DNA of 52,513 bases from Flavobacteriaceae bacterium UBA4022 (GCA_002384055.1 DGAU01000023.1:6980-59492); one strand, 5' to 3'; shown: positions 1 to 9,119, counted from the stretch's first letter. Notes: a model not told the origin generated them from the sequence alone. Program-made: numbers and translations.

Positions 1-99
1 ATTCCGATTAAGCCCGCACACATAGGCGAGGTCTTCTTGCGATATACCTCTGTTGAGCCTGACTTTCTTCAATTTTAGGGCTATGAATTCCATCATCAT
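1..99 (-). CDS. XRE-type helix-turn-helix regulator, N-terminal fragment (cut by left edge)
   Basis: Reading the minus strand from the ATG at 97-99 gives 33 uninterrupted codons to the window edge. They encode a basic start followed by RGISQEDLAYVCGLNR. This matches the first two helices of Cro/C1-type HTH domains, where the Q-E/x-L-A spacing and the G-L-N/S-R turn are typical. Two further ATGs follow directly (94-96 and 91-93), so the exact start is uncertain. Only the recognition-helix start is visible, so target, partner and total length are unknown. It is probably a DNA-binding transcriptional regulator. No TAnnTTTG box is evident just upstream. Confidence 0.7.
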   Translation of the reverse strand, partial: MMMEFIALKLKKVRLNRGISQEDLAYVCGLNRN

Positions 100-296
100 G
101 AGATCTTTTAAAAAACAAGTAAAAATACCAAACTTTTAACACTTTGCACCCCAGTACTATACACCACACTGTGTTGGGGATATTGCCAACATTATTTCTC
201 TTTTTGTGGTTTATGATGTATCCTATTAAAGGCCTTGCCTTTCGTGAATGGCATGCTTTGTCAAATAAAGCCCACCCTAAAATGCATTGATTATAT

Positions 297-304
297 TATA
301 TTTG
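297..304 (+). promoter_or_regulatory. Putative -7 box (TATATTTG)
   Basis: This is an exact match to the Bacteroidota TAnnTTTG -7 consensus, 18 bases before the ATG at 323. No TTG lies at a suitable -33 distance, so support rests on the -7 box and its position. Confidence 0.35.
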
Positions 305-322
305 AGTCCATAATTCGCAGAC

Positions 323-985
323 ATGAAAAAACTATTCACACAATATGCTTTAGAGTTTTTGGTGGTCTTTCTAGGGATCAGTCTATCCTTCGGGCTCAAT
401 AACTGGAACGAACAGAACAAGAGAGACCAACTTGAGAGCCAATACCTCAAAAGCTTACACGACGATTTCAAAACCAATTTGGAGGCCTTTGACGAGGCCT
501 TTGATATGCACTTGGCACAAGACCAGGCCGTAGCCTTTTTCTTAAGCGAAGAGCGATTCCATGCGCCTTATCAGGTCATGGATTCAGTGGCTAGAGTCGT
601 CACAATCAATTGGTCGTACAATCCAAATATGGGTGTGGCCAATTCACTGATCTATTCTGGATCGCTTGAATTGATCAAGAATAATGAGATCAAGACACTG
701 TTGTCCCGATTGCCAGATATCATCGTCGATTATACCGAAGAAGAAGCACGCACCGAAAAGGTATCTGTCCAGCTCGATGAGTTCATGATCGTGAATTATA
801 TTTTCAATGCCAAAAACAAGGCTGAAGAACGCCATAATATGCAGATGATGCATGCCAATGAGTTTTATAATCATGTGGTGATCATCGATAGTTGGTTGAA
901 GGAAATCCTTAGTGAAGGACCGATGTTCCGGGCAAAACTCGTTGATTTTATTGCTCTTTTGGAACAAGAGCTCGCTGCAAAATAA
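323..985 (+). CDS. Small membrane-anchored protein, DUF6090-like
   Basis: This 220-residue protein has one N-terminal membrane segment (about residues 9-26) ending in the motif LNNWNE, followed by a charged, helical soluble region. The layout resembles the DUF6090-type proteins common in Flavobacteriia, where a hydrophobic stretch runs into I/L-NNWNE. That family is uncharacterised. The body is rich in Glu, Asp and Lys with coiled-coil potential near residues 30-60. There are no catalytic motifs, and function is unknown. It is a single gene that converges on the TPR lipoprotein across a shared hairpin. The family call rests on the N-terminal motif only. Confidence 0.7.
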   Translation: MKKLFTQYALEFLVVFLGISLSFGLNNWNEQNKRDQLESQYLKSLHDDFKTNLEAFDEAFDMHLAQDQAVAFFLSEERFHAPYQVMDSVARVVTINWSYNPNMGVANSLIYSGSLELIKNNEIKTLLSRLPDIIVDYTEEEARTEKVSVQLDEFMIVNYIFNAKNKAEERHNMQMMHANEFYNHVVIIDSWLKEILSEGPMFRAKLVDFIALLEQELAAK

Positions 986-988
986 AAA

Positions 989-1013
989 ACCCACTGAAGA
1001 ATATTCAGTGGGT
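989..1013 (-). terminator. Intrinsic terminator between convergent genes
   Basis: Perfect 10-bp stem ACCCACTGAA/TTCAGTGGGT (989-998 with 1004-1013) around a 5-base loop. On the minus strand it is followed by a T-run (complement of 981-989), so it best terminates the leftward lipoprotein gene. The A-run before it on the plus strand may let it serve the rightward gene weakly. Confidence 0.8.
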
Positions 1014-1038
1014 CTGGTTGGAAAATAACCACCAAAGC

Positions 1039-2142
1039 TTATTTCAGTGCTTCGGCTTTCTCTTTGGAGGCTGTCCATGAATTGTCCATTTCATAGGCCT
1101 TTAAATACATTTCCTTGGCTTTTACGTTATTGCCTTGTGCCACATAAAAGTCACCATAGGAATCATAGGCATTGGTCACATCAGGATTGGCGCGAACAAA
1201 TAACTCAAAGTGTAGTTGTGCCTTGTCCATATCTTTGAGATGATCCATGTAGAGGTATCCCATCATATTGTTGACCGCACCATTTTGCGGAAGACGATTC
1301 CAAGCCAATTGAACCACGTCACGAGCCAGTTCTTTGTCGGTTTCGTTGAACGCATACCATATGCGGATCATAGGATCATTTGGAGCAAACATCATGGCAC
1401 TGCGTAGTTCTTGTATTCTGATTTCACGATCAGGATCGTATGATCTGATCAAGTGCTCTTCGGCCCGACTCGCATGATCCAATTTAGATAATGCCGCTGC
1501 TTTCGCTGCTGCTAAACCATCCACGTCTTTTTTGAACCAGTAATATTGTAATTGTCCTAAGTGTGCAGAAGCCCAATTTGGATCCGCTTCAACCAGTGAA
1601 TCAGACATGGCCAAAGCCTGGTTATGATCAAGATTCATCATGGCTTGGCGCATTGCTCTAAAGGCTTGATCACCTCCACTAATTTCGGTAGAAGGCCATA
1701 CAAACCCATCAGCGAGTTGTGAATGATCGGCCCCTACAAACCGCTCCCACTGGAGTTGGCCATTGTGTTTGGTGACGATCCCTGAGAAATTACGGTAGTA
1801 GGTATTGGTCCCCATAACATACCATTGGATGGTCCCCATGACATTGGCATGATCATGCATCATATAAACATCGTGCAGGGTTACTTTGATAGAGTCTTCA
1901 TAAAAAACACGACCATCGACATTACTGGCATCAAAGGTTTTGGGCTTGTTTTTCCAGACCGGATTATTCCAGATCATGGCTGTTTCGGAAATTCCGGCAA
2001 TGTAGTCTTCTACAGCATCTTCACCACCAACTTGGCTTTCGATATAAGTGATGGCAAATTCACTGACTTCAGATTCGGTCAAAGAATTAGGTCCACAACT
2101 CCAGAGCAACACACCAGAGCATAAATAAAGTAATTGTTTCAT
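1039..2142 (-). CDS. Lipoprotein with N-terminal NTF2-like region and C-terminal TPR repeats
   Basis: The start at 2142 gives MKQLLYLCSGVLLWSCG, a lipoprotein signal with a Cys at about residue 16. An upstream ATG at 2181 would put 13 extra residues before the signal and lies upstream of a likely -7 box at 2170-2177, so it is rejected. Residues from about 25 to 140 look like a small alpha+beta NTF2/SnoaL-like fold (inferred from pattern only). The C-terminal half carries tetratricopeptide-like helices, ending in a clear pair near NAYDSYGDFYVAQGN and KAKEMYLKAYEMD. It is probably lipid-anchored in the envelope, with TPRs binding a protein partner. Substrate and role are unknown. Terminators on both sides mark it as monocistronic. 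Confidence 0.75.
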   Translation of the reverse strand: MKQLLYLCSGVLLWSCGPNSLTESEVSEFAITYIESQVGGEDAVEDYIAGISETAMIWNNPVWKNKPKTFDASNVDGRVFYEDSIKVTLHDVYMMHDHANVMGTIQWYVMGTNTYYRNFSGIVTKHNGQLQWERFVGADHSQLADGFVWPSTEISGGDQAFRAMRQAMMNLDHNQALAMSDSLVEADPNWASAHLGQLQYYWFKKDVDGLAAAKAAALSKLDHASRAEEHLIRSYDPDREIRIQELRSAMMFAPNDPMIRIWYAFNETDKELARDVVQLAWNRLPQNGAVNNMMGYLYMDHLKDMDKAQLHFELFVRANPDVTNAYDSYGDFYVAQGNNVKAKEMYLKAYEMDNSWTASKEKAEALK

Positions 2143-2169
2143 TTTGAATTGGTTTAAAGGTTTGTTGCC

Positions 2170-2177
2170 CAAATCTA
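2170..2177 (-). promoter_or_regulatory. Putative -7 box (TAGATTTG) for the TPR lipoprotein
   Basis: Minus-strand TAGATTTG matches TAnnTTTG exactly and lies 28 bases upstream of the ATG at 2142. It supports that start over the ATG at 2181. The -33 element is not clear. Confidence 0.45.
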
Positions 2178-2209
2178 ACAAATTAGTTTCAAATAACCAC
2201 TAATAAATA

Positions 2210-2238
2210 AAAAAGTGACGCCATTAGCGTCACTTTTT
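2210..2238 (-). terminator. Intrinsic terminator after the HmuY-like gene
   Basis: 12-bp stem AAAAAGTGACGC/GCGTCACTTTTT (2210-2221 with 2227-2238) around loop CATTA. It sits 46 bases past the HmuY stop and before the TPR lipoprotein promoter, so it separates the two leftward units. A/T-rich flanks on both sides could make it bidirectional. Confidence 0.8.
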
Positions 2239-2284
2239 CTTATTCATCGATGATCTGCTATACGCAGAAAATAAGGTTTAATCT

Positions 2285-2929
2285 CTAAAAAAGAGTCACA
2301 TCATCATTGGGTTGGTACACATAATTAAAGGTGTAATAACGCAAGTCACTTAAGGCGATATCTTCGGTGATGACCGCAGGTGAATCTTTGTAATAGCTTA
2401 GGATTTCTACTTTGGCATAACGTCCATTATTGGTGCGGAACACTAAAACTTTTCCAGGAGTCGGCAAGATGGCCATAACACTTGGGTCGTAAGTATACCA
2501 ACCATTACCCGAACCTGTTGCTAAGGCTAATCCATCGGCGCTGTCTTGGGCAAAGCCAGAAGTGTTCACTTCGGTAACATTGGCAAAAGTGTCGTCGACC
2601 AAATAAACTCCTGCGTCGCCCGTGCGCACTGGTTCTTCAGTGATGCCTGTTGAGGCGCCTCCGTTGACCAAAATAGTGGTGCCTCTAAAAGCGATGTCCC
2701 ATTCAGTGTCACTGGTTGTTGTGGTTCCTGTGGCAAAACTAAAACGGACAAACGCTCCAGACGCTGTAGGAGGGTTTTGCGTGTAATCGGTTTCTTGCGG
2801 CGCGTGTAGGTTCACGACCTGGTCCGCATTTACTGGATCCAAATTAGGCCCGTTATTGTCATCATCACTACAGGCGGCGAATCCTAAAATTAGAGCACTG
2901 GCAATCGTCATTTTTCTTAACATGTTCAT
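2285..2929 (-). CDS. hmuY: HmuY-like haem-binding lipoprotein
   Basis: This 214-residue lipoprotein has signal and lipobox LGFAAC followed by an acidic SDDDNNG linker, typical of surface-exposed Bacteroidota lipoproteins. The body holds the HmuY-family features TEWDIAFRGTTILVNGG and, near the end, LRYYTFNYVYQPN. HmuY proteins take haem from host or environmental haemoproteins and pass it to an outer-membrane TonB receptor. The gene begins 12 bases after the receptor stop, the usual hmuR-hmuY order. A Met at residue 3 is an alternative start. The haem-ligating residues cannot be assigned by eye, and in this family they vary (His or Met pairs). The family call is firm, the ligand is inferred. 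Confidence 0.85.
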   Translation of the reverse strand: MNMLRKMTIASALILGFAACSDDDNNGPNLDPVNADQVVNLHAPQETDYTQNPPTASGAFVRFSFATGTTTTSDTEWDIAFRGTTILVNGGASTGITEEPVRTGDAGVYLVDDTFANVTEVNTSGFAQDSADGLALATGSGNGWYTYDPSVMAILPTPGKVLVFRTNNGRYAKVEILSYYKDSPAVITEDIALSDLRYYTFNYVYQPNDDVTLF

Positions 2930-2941
2930 AGCATTTTTTGT

Positions 2942-5035
2942 TTATAAATTAATTGATAAAGTTCCATAAATCAGTCGTCCGGGGACATTGGTCAGGTTGG
3001 TAGGGTCGGTAAAATCAAAAAGGTTGTCAAGGCCAAATCCAAGGGTATAACCCTTGGCGATGGTTTTGTTTAAGGCAAAATCCCAAACACTGAACCCAGA
3101 AACTAAGGCGTCATATTGGTCGAGATAGGTATTTCCATTGGTGTCAAACAGGCCAAAACTACTGCGGTAGGTTCCTCTGATGTTGGCGTCTAATTTATAG
3201 CGCTCCCAACGGTAAAACAATTTCGCATTGGCCGTGTGCCGCGATCGATTCAAAAGGCCGAGATAGTCATCGGTCTGAAGACGAAAAGAGGGCGAAGAGG
3301 GATTGATACGGGCAAACACTTCTCCGTTTGCAAACACTTTTTCTGCGGCTTTGTCTTTGGCATAAAGAAGCTGATAACCTGCTGAAAATTTGAGCTGAGC
3401 ATTGATTTTATAAGACATATTGAGCTCAGTCCCATAAGTATAAACCCGACGAACATTGTAATAGCTGAACACATTTTGTCCATTGGTCTTTTTGGCAATG
3501 ACCCGAGTATCGATCAAATTGTTGATATCGTTGCGAAACAGGTTAGTTTCGATTTTGAGCCCGCGGAATGGTTTGAAATCTGCGCCAAGGTTAAAGGCTA
3601 TTGAGCGTTCAGGCTTGAGCGGCGAGTCAAATTCACTTAAGGGGACTGTAATGCTCAAAAGCTGGCCTAAAGCATCGAGTTCGGGTAGTCTGGTGGCCAC
3701 GGCGTTGTAGCCTAAGACAGTATACCCAGCAGTCGCATTAGTGAAGTCAAAATAGAGTTGTCTAAAGTCAGGAGTTTTAAATCCATAGCCGACAGAACCT
3801 TTGACGGATGTTTTGGGGCTCAGCATATAACGTAAGGCCAGTTTGGGGCTAAACTGCGACGCATATTCGTTGTGCTGGTCAAAACGAGCTCCAGCAATCA
3901 CGTTGATCTTGTCCGAAATCATACGGTCGTATTGCACATAGGCATAGGGCGAATAAAACTCAGGGGTGCCCAGAAAGTCGGTGCGTTCCAAACGTTGATA
4001 GGTGAGTCCTGCACCCGCGACAACAGTCGTTTTGTCACTCGGGGTGTAGGTGGTGCGCAGTTCAGGACGTGAAAAAAGCTGATCAAAATCACTATCGTAA
4101 AACAGCGCCCCGGTGGACTCATTTAAATATTCTTGGGCAAAATAGCGTGTGGTGTACCATTCCAAGGAAGAGGTCCATTGGTTGTTTGTGGTGTGATCAA
4201 TTTTAAGCATGCCATTCCACTCGTCTATGCGCGATGCGCCTTTCAATAGGGCGCTTGCGGTATAATCTTGTCTTTGTCTGTAAAGTCTTGTGTTGACCAG
4301 AATCGTAGTTTGCTCACTGTAGTTGTAGGACCAATCCAAATTTGCTGTGGTTTTATCAAATGGCTCAACAGTCTGGGTTTCGTCGCTATCGGTCAAGTCA
4401 TAGCCATCACTTTGAAAATGATTGGCGTAAGCCTGAAATGAATGCTTGTCTTTTTTTAAGCTCAGTTGTGCACTCAAATCATGGGTGTTATTGGAGCCTC
4501 CTCTGTAATTAAGTGATCCGTGCGTGCCCTTAAGAGGTGTGTCGGTAATGATATTAATCACACCGCCCAGTGCCTCGTTGCCATAAAGACTCGAAGACGC
4601 CCCTTTGACAATTTCTACTTGTCTTATGTTTCCTACACTGATCCGACTAAGGTCCAGTGTCCCCGCAGACCTGCCGACAAGGGGTAGGCCATTGACCAAA
4701 ATCAGCGTGTATTGACTATCAAGGCCTTGCATCTGAATGCCCTGACCACCACCAAAATCGGAAACGGTAACTAAGCCTGTCTGCTCATTGAGCAGATCTG
4801 TGAGGCGCATTGAATGAATGGCGCCTATTTCTTGCTTATCGATTAATTGGGTAGGAAAGGGTAGGGATGAAAGTTGTCTTTTGGTGCGCGTTGCAGAAAT
4901 GACTACCGGATCAAAGGTCTCCACTAAAATACTGTCTTGAAGCAATCGATTTTGCCGACTAGGGATCAACTCTTGTGCGCGTAAAGAAGCGCCAACTGCA
5001 CAAACGATAATGGCAAAAATCAAGCCCTGCTTCAC
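2942..5035 (-). CDS. hmuR: TonB-dependent outer-membrane receptor, HmuR-like (haem uptake)
   Basis: A 697-residue receptor. Signal peptide is residues 1-21 (ending LRAQ). The plug domain runs from about 40 to 170 with VVISATRTKR at its start, a variant TonB-box region, and the YGNEALGGVINIIT motif that ends HmuR/FetB-type plugs. The rest is a 22-strand barrel ending in the aromatic-rich GFGLDNLFDFTDPTN and a closing TLSINL strand. It should import haem or another iron compound with energy from TonB-ExbBD. The HmuY gene directly downstream argues for haem. No Fur-like site was recognised upstream, but a near-palindrome lies about 150 bases before the start. Ligand is inferred from the neighbour. 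Confidence 0.85.
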   Translation of the reverse strand: MKQGLIFAIIVCAVGASLRAQELIPSRQNRLLQDSILVETFDPVVISATRTKRQLSSLPFPTQLIDKQEIGAIHSMRLTDLLNEQTGLVTVSDFGGGQGIQMQGLDSQYTLILVNGLPLVGRSAGTLDLSRISVGNIRQVEIVKGASSSLYGNEALGGVINIITDTPLKGTHGSLNYRGGSNNTHDLSAQLSLKKDKHSFQAYANHFQSDGYDLTDSDETQTVEPFDKTTANLDWSYNYSEQTTILVNTRLYRQRQDYTASALLKGASRIDEWNGMLKIDHTTNNQWTSSLEWYTTRYFAQEYLNESTGALFYDSDFDQLFSRPELRTTYTPSDKTTVVAGAGLTYQRLERTDFLGTPEFYSPYAYVQYDRMISDKINVIAGARFDQHNEYASQFSPKLALRYMLSPKTSVKGSVGYGFKTPDFRQLYFDFTNATAGYTVLGYNAVATRLPELDALGQLLSITVPLSEFDSPLKPERSIAFNLGADFKPFRGLKIETNLFRNDINNLIDTRVIAKKTNGQNVFSYYNVRRVYTYGTELNMSYKINAQLKFSAGYQLLYAKDKAAEKVFANGEVFARINPSSPSFRLQTDDYLGLLNRSRHTANAKLFYRWERYKLDANIRGTYRSSFGLFDTNGNTYLDQYDALVSGFSVWDFALNKTIAKGYTLGFGLDNLFDFTDPTNLTNVPGRLIYGTLSINL

Positions 5036-5186
5036 AAGAAATTCTGTTTTTTAATACGGTGCAAAATAAACCCCTTCAAAACGAAGATTACGGCAATTAA
5101 AATTGATTTTTCTTAATGGTTCATAGGCAAAACCTATTGAGGCAGCGGTGTGTTTTGGGTTGCCGTGTGATTTTTTTTAAAGATAC

Positions 5187-5203
5187 GTAATCTAGTATAT
5201 TAC
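5187..5203. repeat. 17-bp near-palindrome upstream of the haem receptor
   Basis: GTAATCTA-G-TATATTAC has 8-bp arms with one mismatch. On the minus strand it is followed directly by TATCTTTA, one base from a TAnnTTTG box, in the 247-base gap between the receptor start and the peptidase stop. It could be an operator or chance AT-rich symmetry. Confidence 0.3.
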
Positions 5204-5282
5204 ACGCGTTTATGTGGGACATTCTAGATCAAACGACTAAAGCCCAACAGGTCTCATATTAAGACAGGCAATTTTTATGCAT

Positions 5283-7121
5283 TTATCGCTCGGGGTGATC
5301 AATGGCTTGTTCCAGGACTTTGGACCCGCCAACAATTGGTATTTCAATAAGACAATCTTTGAGTGCTAACGTGAGTTGCGTTCCTGCTTTTGGAATGAGG
5401 GTAAAGGCGTTATCACTTGAAAACACCATGAGCCCAATTTGCTGTCCTTTTTTGATGATTTGGTCGTCTGGCATCAAGTCAAAAGAAACAGAATAAAATT
5501 GACCAGGGACCATCGGATCGCTTTGTCGTAGCGTCGTGTTTTGTGGATCTGCCCAGCCACGGGTAATGAGGTTGTCCGTTATTTTTACTTTCGGACCCTC
5601 CTGCCAGGGTAATGACACTAAGTAAACGGACAAATTAGCGGCTGGTTTGCTACTGGCCAGATTTAAGGTTACTCTTGGAGTTCCTGATAGGTGAATGTCT
5701 TGTTCCAGAACAGGCGTCACATAAAGGAGTCGATTGGCCGAATTATGGGCTTGGGCCAAATCTGTGCTGCTGTATTGCGGATCATCGATCAAAGTCTCTT
5801 GGACGGCTTTATTGGATTTTTTTAGGGTGAGCTGGCCGTGTCCTGGAGCTCCAGGCGACAAATACAATCGGGCTGTAAGTGCCGCTGGGTTGGGGTAATC
5901 GGTATAAGGTGTCGGGGCGTCCATCGGATCTTGCTCGCGCACAATCCAAGCCTTGGGATCTTGTTCCACCCCGTTTGCGACCCCATGCAAATAGCGCGTA
6001 AACCAGCGGTTCATCAAATCCATTGGAGGTGGTCCGCCGTGGCCTTGTTGGTGGTAATAAATTTGATGATCCAAGCCCATGCTTCGCGCTGCATCATAAA
6101 TACGATAACTGTGCTCGGGCATGACGTTCCAATCGTTAAACCCATGAGACATCAATAGAGCAGCTTTCATTGGGGCCATTTGGTTGAGATAATCGCGACC
6201 CGCCCAAAAATCATTGTAATCGCCACTACGACGGTCCATGCCATTGTGCATTTCTGTATCTCTGACGCGTGCATTATTACCGGCACGCATTGCTGTATCG
6301 CCACTGTGGATGAAGTCATAAAGAACATCGATATCTTCCCCTAGATACCCTCCAGGAGAGCGCACTAGGCCGTTAGAGCGGTAGTAATGATAATAGGAGG
6401 TATTTGGGGCAATCGGAATGATGGCCTCTAAGCCTTCTACACCGGTTGTTGCGGCGGCCAATGGCAATGTGCCGTTGTATGAGGTGCCCGTCATACCTAC
6501 CTTGCCCGTAGACCAATAGGCCGTTACAGGTTCACCACCATGAGGCTCTGTAAATCCTTTGGCACGACCACAAAGCCAATCTACTATAGCTTTGGGTGCC
6601 AATGACTCGTTAAGGCCACCAACCGTAGGGGCGCCTTGAGACAACCCGGTACCGGGTGAAGATGAGTGGACCACGATATAACCGCGAGGCACCCACTTTT
6701 TGAGATGTGAATTTGAGATGATAGGTCGTTTTCCGGTGCGTGTTACTTCTGGGTGTATGTGCGCAGGGCTTTCTTGACCAAGTTCCTGATGCACATCCCA
6801 AAAGGATCCTGGAACCTCTGGTGCCACGCCAGCAAAGTAAGGACTGGTCACATAAATTACCGGAAGCTTAAGGCCTTCGGTATCGGTTTGGACGGGCCGG
6901 GTAACCGATACATGCATGCGGTCCAATTGTTGGTCCATATCAGAATCAAATTCTGTCTCTACCCACAAGTCATGTCTGACCCAATTTTCAGGATCCGAAA
7001 ATCCCGCAACGATTTGGGCTTGTCCATCGACAAAAACAGGTATTGTAGGTGTTACTTGGCCATAAACCGGAGCACTTAAGACAGCAATTAAGGTCAGGTT
7101 CCACAAAAGTTTGGTGGTCAT
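5283..7121 (-). CDS. Secreted S15-family Xaa-Pro dipeptidyl-peptidase / CocE-NonD hydrolase
   Basis: The start at 7121 gives MTTKLLWNLTLIAVLSAPVYGQ, a clear signal peptide. The longer frame from 7169 adds an unlikely leader. The alpha/beta-hydrolase domain has nucleophile motif GTSYNG (Ser about 214), acid in HGFNDWNV (Asp about 330) and His in QQGHGG (about 361), the order and spacing of S15 X-prolyl peptidases and cocaine esterases. The C-terminal 200 residues are the jelly-roll (LSGTPRVTLNLASSKP and RGWADPQN) of the PepX C-terminal domain. It probably releases Xaa-Pro dipeptides in the periplasm or outside. It lies 75 bases after the methyltransferase, so cotranscription is possible but not shown. 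Confidence 0.85.
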   Translation of the reverse strand: MTTKLLWNLTLIAVLSAPVYGQVTPTIPVFVDGQAQIVAGFSDPENWVRHDLWVETEFDSDMDQQLDRMHVSVTRPVQTDTEGLKLPVIYVTSPYFAGVAPEVPGSFWDVHQELGQESPAHIHPEVTRTGKRPIISNSHLKKWVPRGYIVVHSSSPGTGLSQGAPTVGGLNESLAPKAIVDWLCGRAKGFTEPHGGEPVTAYWSTGKVGMTGTSYNGTLPLAAATTGVEGLEAIIPIAPNTSYYHYYRSNGLVRSPGGYLGEDIDVLYDFIHSGDTAMRAGNNARVRDTEMHNGMDRRSGDYNDFWAGRDYLNQMAPMKAALLMSHGFNDWNVMPEHSYRIYDAARSMGLDHQIYYHQQGHGGPPPMDLMNRWFTRYLHGVANGVEQDPKAWIVREQDPMDAPTPYTDYPNPAALTARLYLSPGAPGHGQLTLKKSNKAVQETLIDDPQYSSTDLAQAHNSANRLLYVTPVLEQDIHLSGTPRVTLNLASSKPAANLSVYLVSLPWQEGPKVKITDNLITRGWADPQNTTLRQSDPMVPGQFYSVSFDLMPDDQIIKKGQQIGLMVFSSDNAFTLIPKAGTQLTLALKDCLIEIPIVGGSKVLEQAIDHPER

Positions 7122-7196
7122 GAAATTTGAGTAGATTTTATCAGCATAAATAGATAGAGGCATGGTCATGAGGTTTATGTGAGGCGCAAAAGGCGC

Positions 7197-8360
7197 TTAA
7201 ATTTTATGGGTGCGGAGGACTACTTTTTGTCCAGAATCTAAGGTAGTAAAAAACAGATAGCAATCCCCGCCATCAGACAAACGCCATTTGTCCCGCAATT
7301 GGGATACGGTTTCTGGAAAATGTCGGGTGGTGACATGACACTTTGTTTTTTTGAATTGCGCCATAGTGGCTTTGGTATAAGGGAATTGCTGCTCAATGAC
7401 AAAGCGTCTTCCAGGAAAATCAATAAGGTCAGAGCACGTATAAAGATGGGCGTGGTGTGCTATTTTTTGTACGGCGTATTGCGCCGTAAGGGCGTCAAAG
7501 GCACCTGCCTTAAGTAGCGCCGCATTGGGTTCATAGAGGTACACCAAAGGGTCATGGTAACTGGTTTTAACTGAATTACCCCATTGGAAGTCAAAGGTCT
7601 CAGTTTCCTTCTTGTTGTAGTTGATGGTGTAAATCATTGGGTTTTGTTGGTATGCTGCCGTAATGACCCACAAGAGTTCTTTGACCTCGTTTTGAACAGC
7701 CACCACATGAACCGACGCTACGGTGCCAAATTGGTCAAGTCCTTTTGAAAGATCTAGCATAGGAGAGGTTTTGACCAATATCACTGGTGCACTTTGCAGC
7801 AGTGCTGGTAAATGCTCGGTCAAATCTGGGGAGCAGTCTTCCAAGAAGAAAACTTTGCCTTTGGCATCATGTCGGCGCGCAGGATCTACATAAATAGCAT
7901 CATAGCGCTGGCCTTTAATTGCGTTGAGCCCATCTTTCGGCGCACAAACGATAGGAGCACTTAATTGTTTAAAATTGTGTTGGGCGATAGCACAAAGATC
8001 AGCGTTGCGCTCAAAATAGTGCACCAGATCAAACTTTTGAGCAAAATAATAGGCATCCACACCAAATCCCCCTGTAATATCCGCCATTGAAGATCCAGAA
8101 ATCAGGCCTGCCTTGTATTTCGCCGTGATAGCCGAAGAGCATTGTTCTATCGATAACTTAGGCGGAAACAAAAGATTAGGGGTTTCATGCCAAACGGGTA
8201 ATTTGTCTTTTACTTTGCGCCATCCTTCGACTTGTTGCAGGAGCAAGGGCAGGGGAATGTCGGCAAAGGGACTTCCCTTAAAAGCCAACGCGCTGAGGCT
8301 AGCGGTAGCGTTACGGATCCATTGTTGGACTTCGCGACGAAGCAGGGATTCATTTCCCAT
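7197..8360 (-). CDS. Class I SAM-dependent methyltransferase with THUMP-like domain
   Basis: The 387-residue protein has a helical N-terminus (1-85). A Rossmann core follows with SAM motif I ADITGGFGVDAYYFA (about 92-107) and YDAIYVDPARR (about 153-163), where DPAR takes the place of the usual motif IV. The C-terminal region from about 290, with LIDFPGRRFVIEQQFPYTK and KCHVTTRHFPETV, matches the THUMP-like domain found with these methyltransferases in Bacteroidota. The substrate is likely an RNA but has not been established to my knowledge. It sits in the tsaD-rsmE run of RNA-modification genes, which supports an RNA role. No signal peptide, so cytoplasmic. Confidence 0.8.
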   Translation of the reverse strand: MGNESLLRREVQQWIRNATASLSALAFKGSPFADIPLPLLLQQVEGWRKVKDKLPVWHETPNLLFPPKLSIEQCSSAITAKYKAGLISGSSMADITGGFGVDAYYFAQKFDLVHYFERNADLCAIAQHNFKQLSAPIVCAPKDGLNAIKGQRYDAIYVDPARRHDAKGKVFFLEDCSPDLTEHLPALLQSAPVILVKTSPMLDLSKGLDQFGTVASVHVVAVQNEVKELLWVITAAYQQNPMIYTINYNKKETETFDFQWGNSVKTSYHDPLVYLYEPNAALLKAGAFDALTAQYAVQKIAHHAHLYTCSDLIDFPGRRFVIEQQFPYTKATMAQFKKTKCHVTTRHFPETVSQLRDKWRLSDGGDCYLFFTTLDSGQKVVLRTHKI

Positions 8361-8407
8361 AAGCCTGGTTTAAGATGACGGATCTATATTGTATTACCGA
8401 AGTCATA

Positions 8408-9058
8408 TCAATTCAAAAAGACGTATTCGATGATGTTGGCACCCATTTGTAATGCTTTGAGACGTACCTCTGGTGGGTCATTATGAACCTGTGGGTGCTC
8501 CCAGCCGTCCCCTAAGTCTGACTCATAGGTATAGAGTAATACCAGCCGGCCATCGATATGAATGCCCAGAGCTTCCGGCGCTGCATTGTCATGCTCATGG
8601 ATTTTTGGCAATCCTTGTGGGAAGTCGAAGGTTTGATGAAAAATGGGATGTGTTATGGGCAGGGTTAGGAGTGGCGCTTCGGTAAATAGCCCACTGAGTA
8701 TAGGGCGAATGTAGGGGTCCATGCCATAATTGTCGTCAATATGTAAAAAACCACCCGCCTTGAGATACGCCCTAAGTTGGTCCTTTTCTGGATCACTAAA
8801 AAAAACATTGCCATGTCCGGTCATATGGACCAGGGGATAAGAAAACAAACGCGGATCAGAAGGGGTAACCACCTGTGGCGTGGTGTCCAATTGCGTATCA
8901 ATGGTTGTGTTACAAAACTCAATAAGCCCGGGAAGAGCCGTCGGGTTGCTATACCAGTCGCCGCCGCCGCCATAGTGCAACACGGCTATGGCCTGGCCAT
9001 GAAGGCCCGCAGAGGCCATAAAAATAATCACAAATAGGGAAGTCACGCGCATGATCAA
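8408..9058 (-). CDS. Secreted DUF4159 protein
   Basis: 216 residues with a signal peptide (MRVTSLFVIIFMASAGLHGQ, starting at the first or third Met) and a single DUF4159-like domain. Recognisable stretches are VLHYGGGGDWYSNPTAL, LVHMTGHGNVFFSD, LRAYLKAGGFLHIDDNYG and LVLLYTYESDLGDGWE. The fold resembles glutamine-amidotransferase/ThuA-like domains, but I see no Cys-His-Glu triad. It is probably periplasmic, and function is unknown. The gene lies 61 bases after rsmE and 47 before the methyltransferase, all leftward. Confidence 0.85.
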   Translation of the reverse strand: MIMRVTSLFVIIFMASAGLHGQAIAVLHYGGGGDWYSNPTALPGLIEFCNTTIDTQLDTTPQVVTPSDPRLFSYPLVHMTGHGNVFFSDPEKDQLRAYLKAGGFLHIDDNYGMDPYIRPILSGLFTEAPLLTLPITHPIFHQTFDFPQGLPKIHEHDNAAPEALGIHIDGRLVLLYTYESDLGDGWEHPQVHNDPPEVRLKALQMGANIIEYVFLN

Positions 9059-9119
9059 ATGTACTGAAAGTAGGAGTGTTATTAAAGCGGTTTGTGGATT
9101 ACTTAACCTGATCTATGGA

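Noticed and set aside
644..1078. A 144-codon open frame opposite the DUF6090-like gene
   Set aside because: It runs through the terminator hairpin and both real genes; composition is that of a shadow frame.
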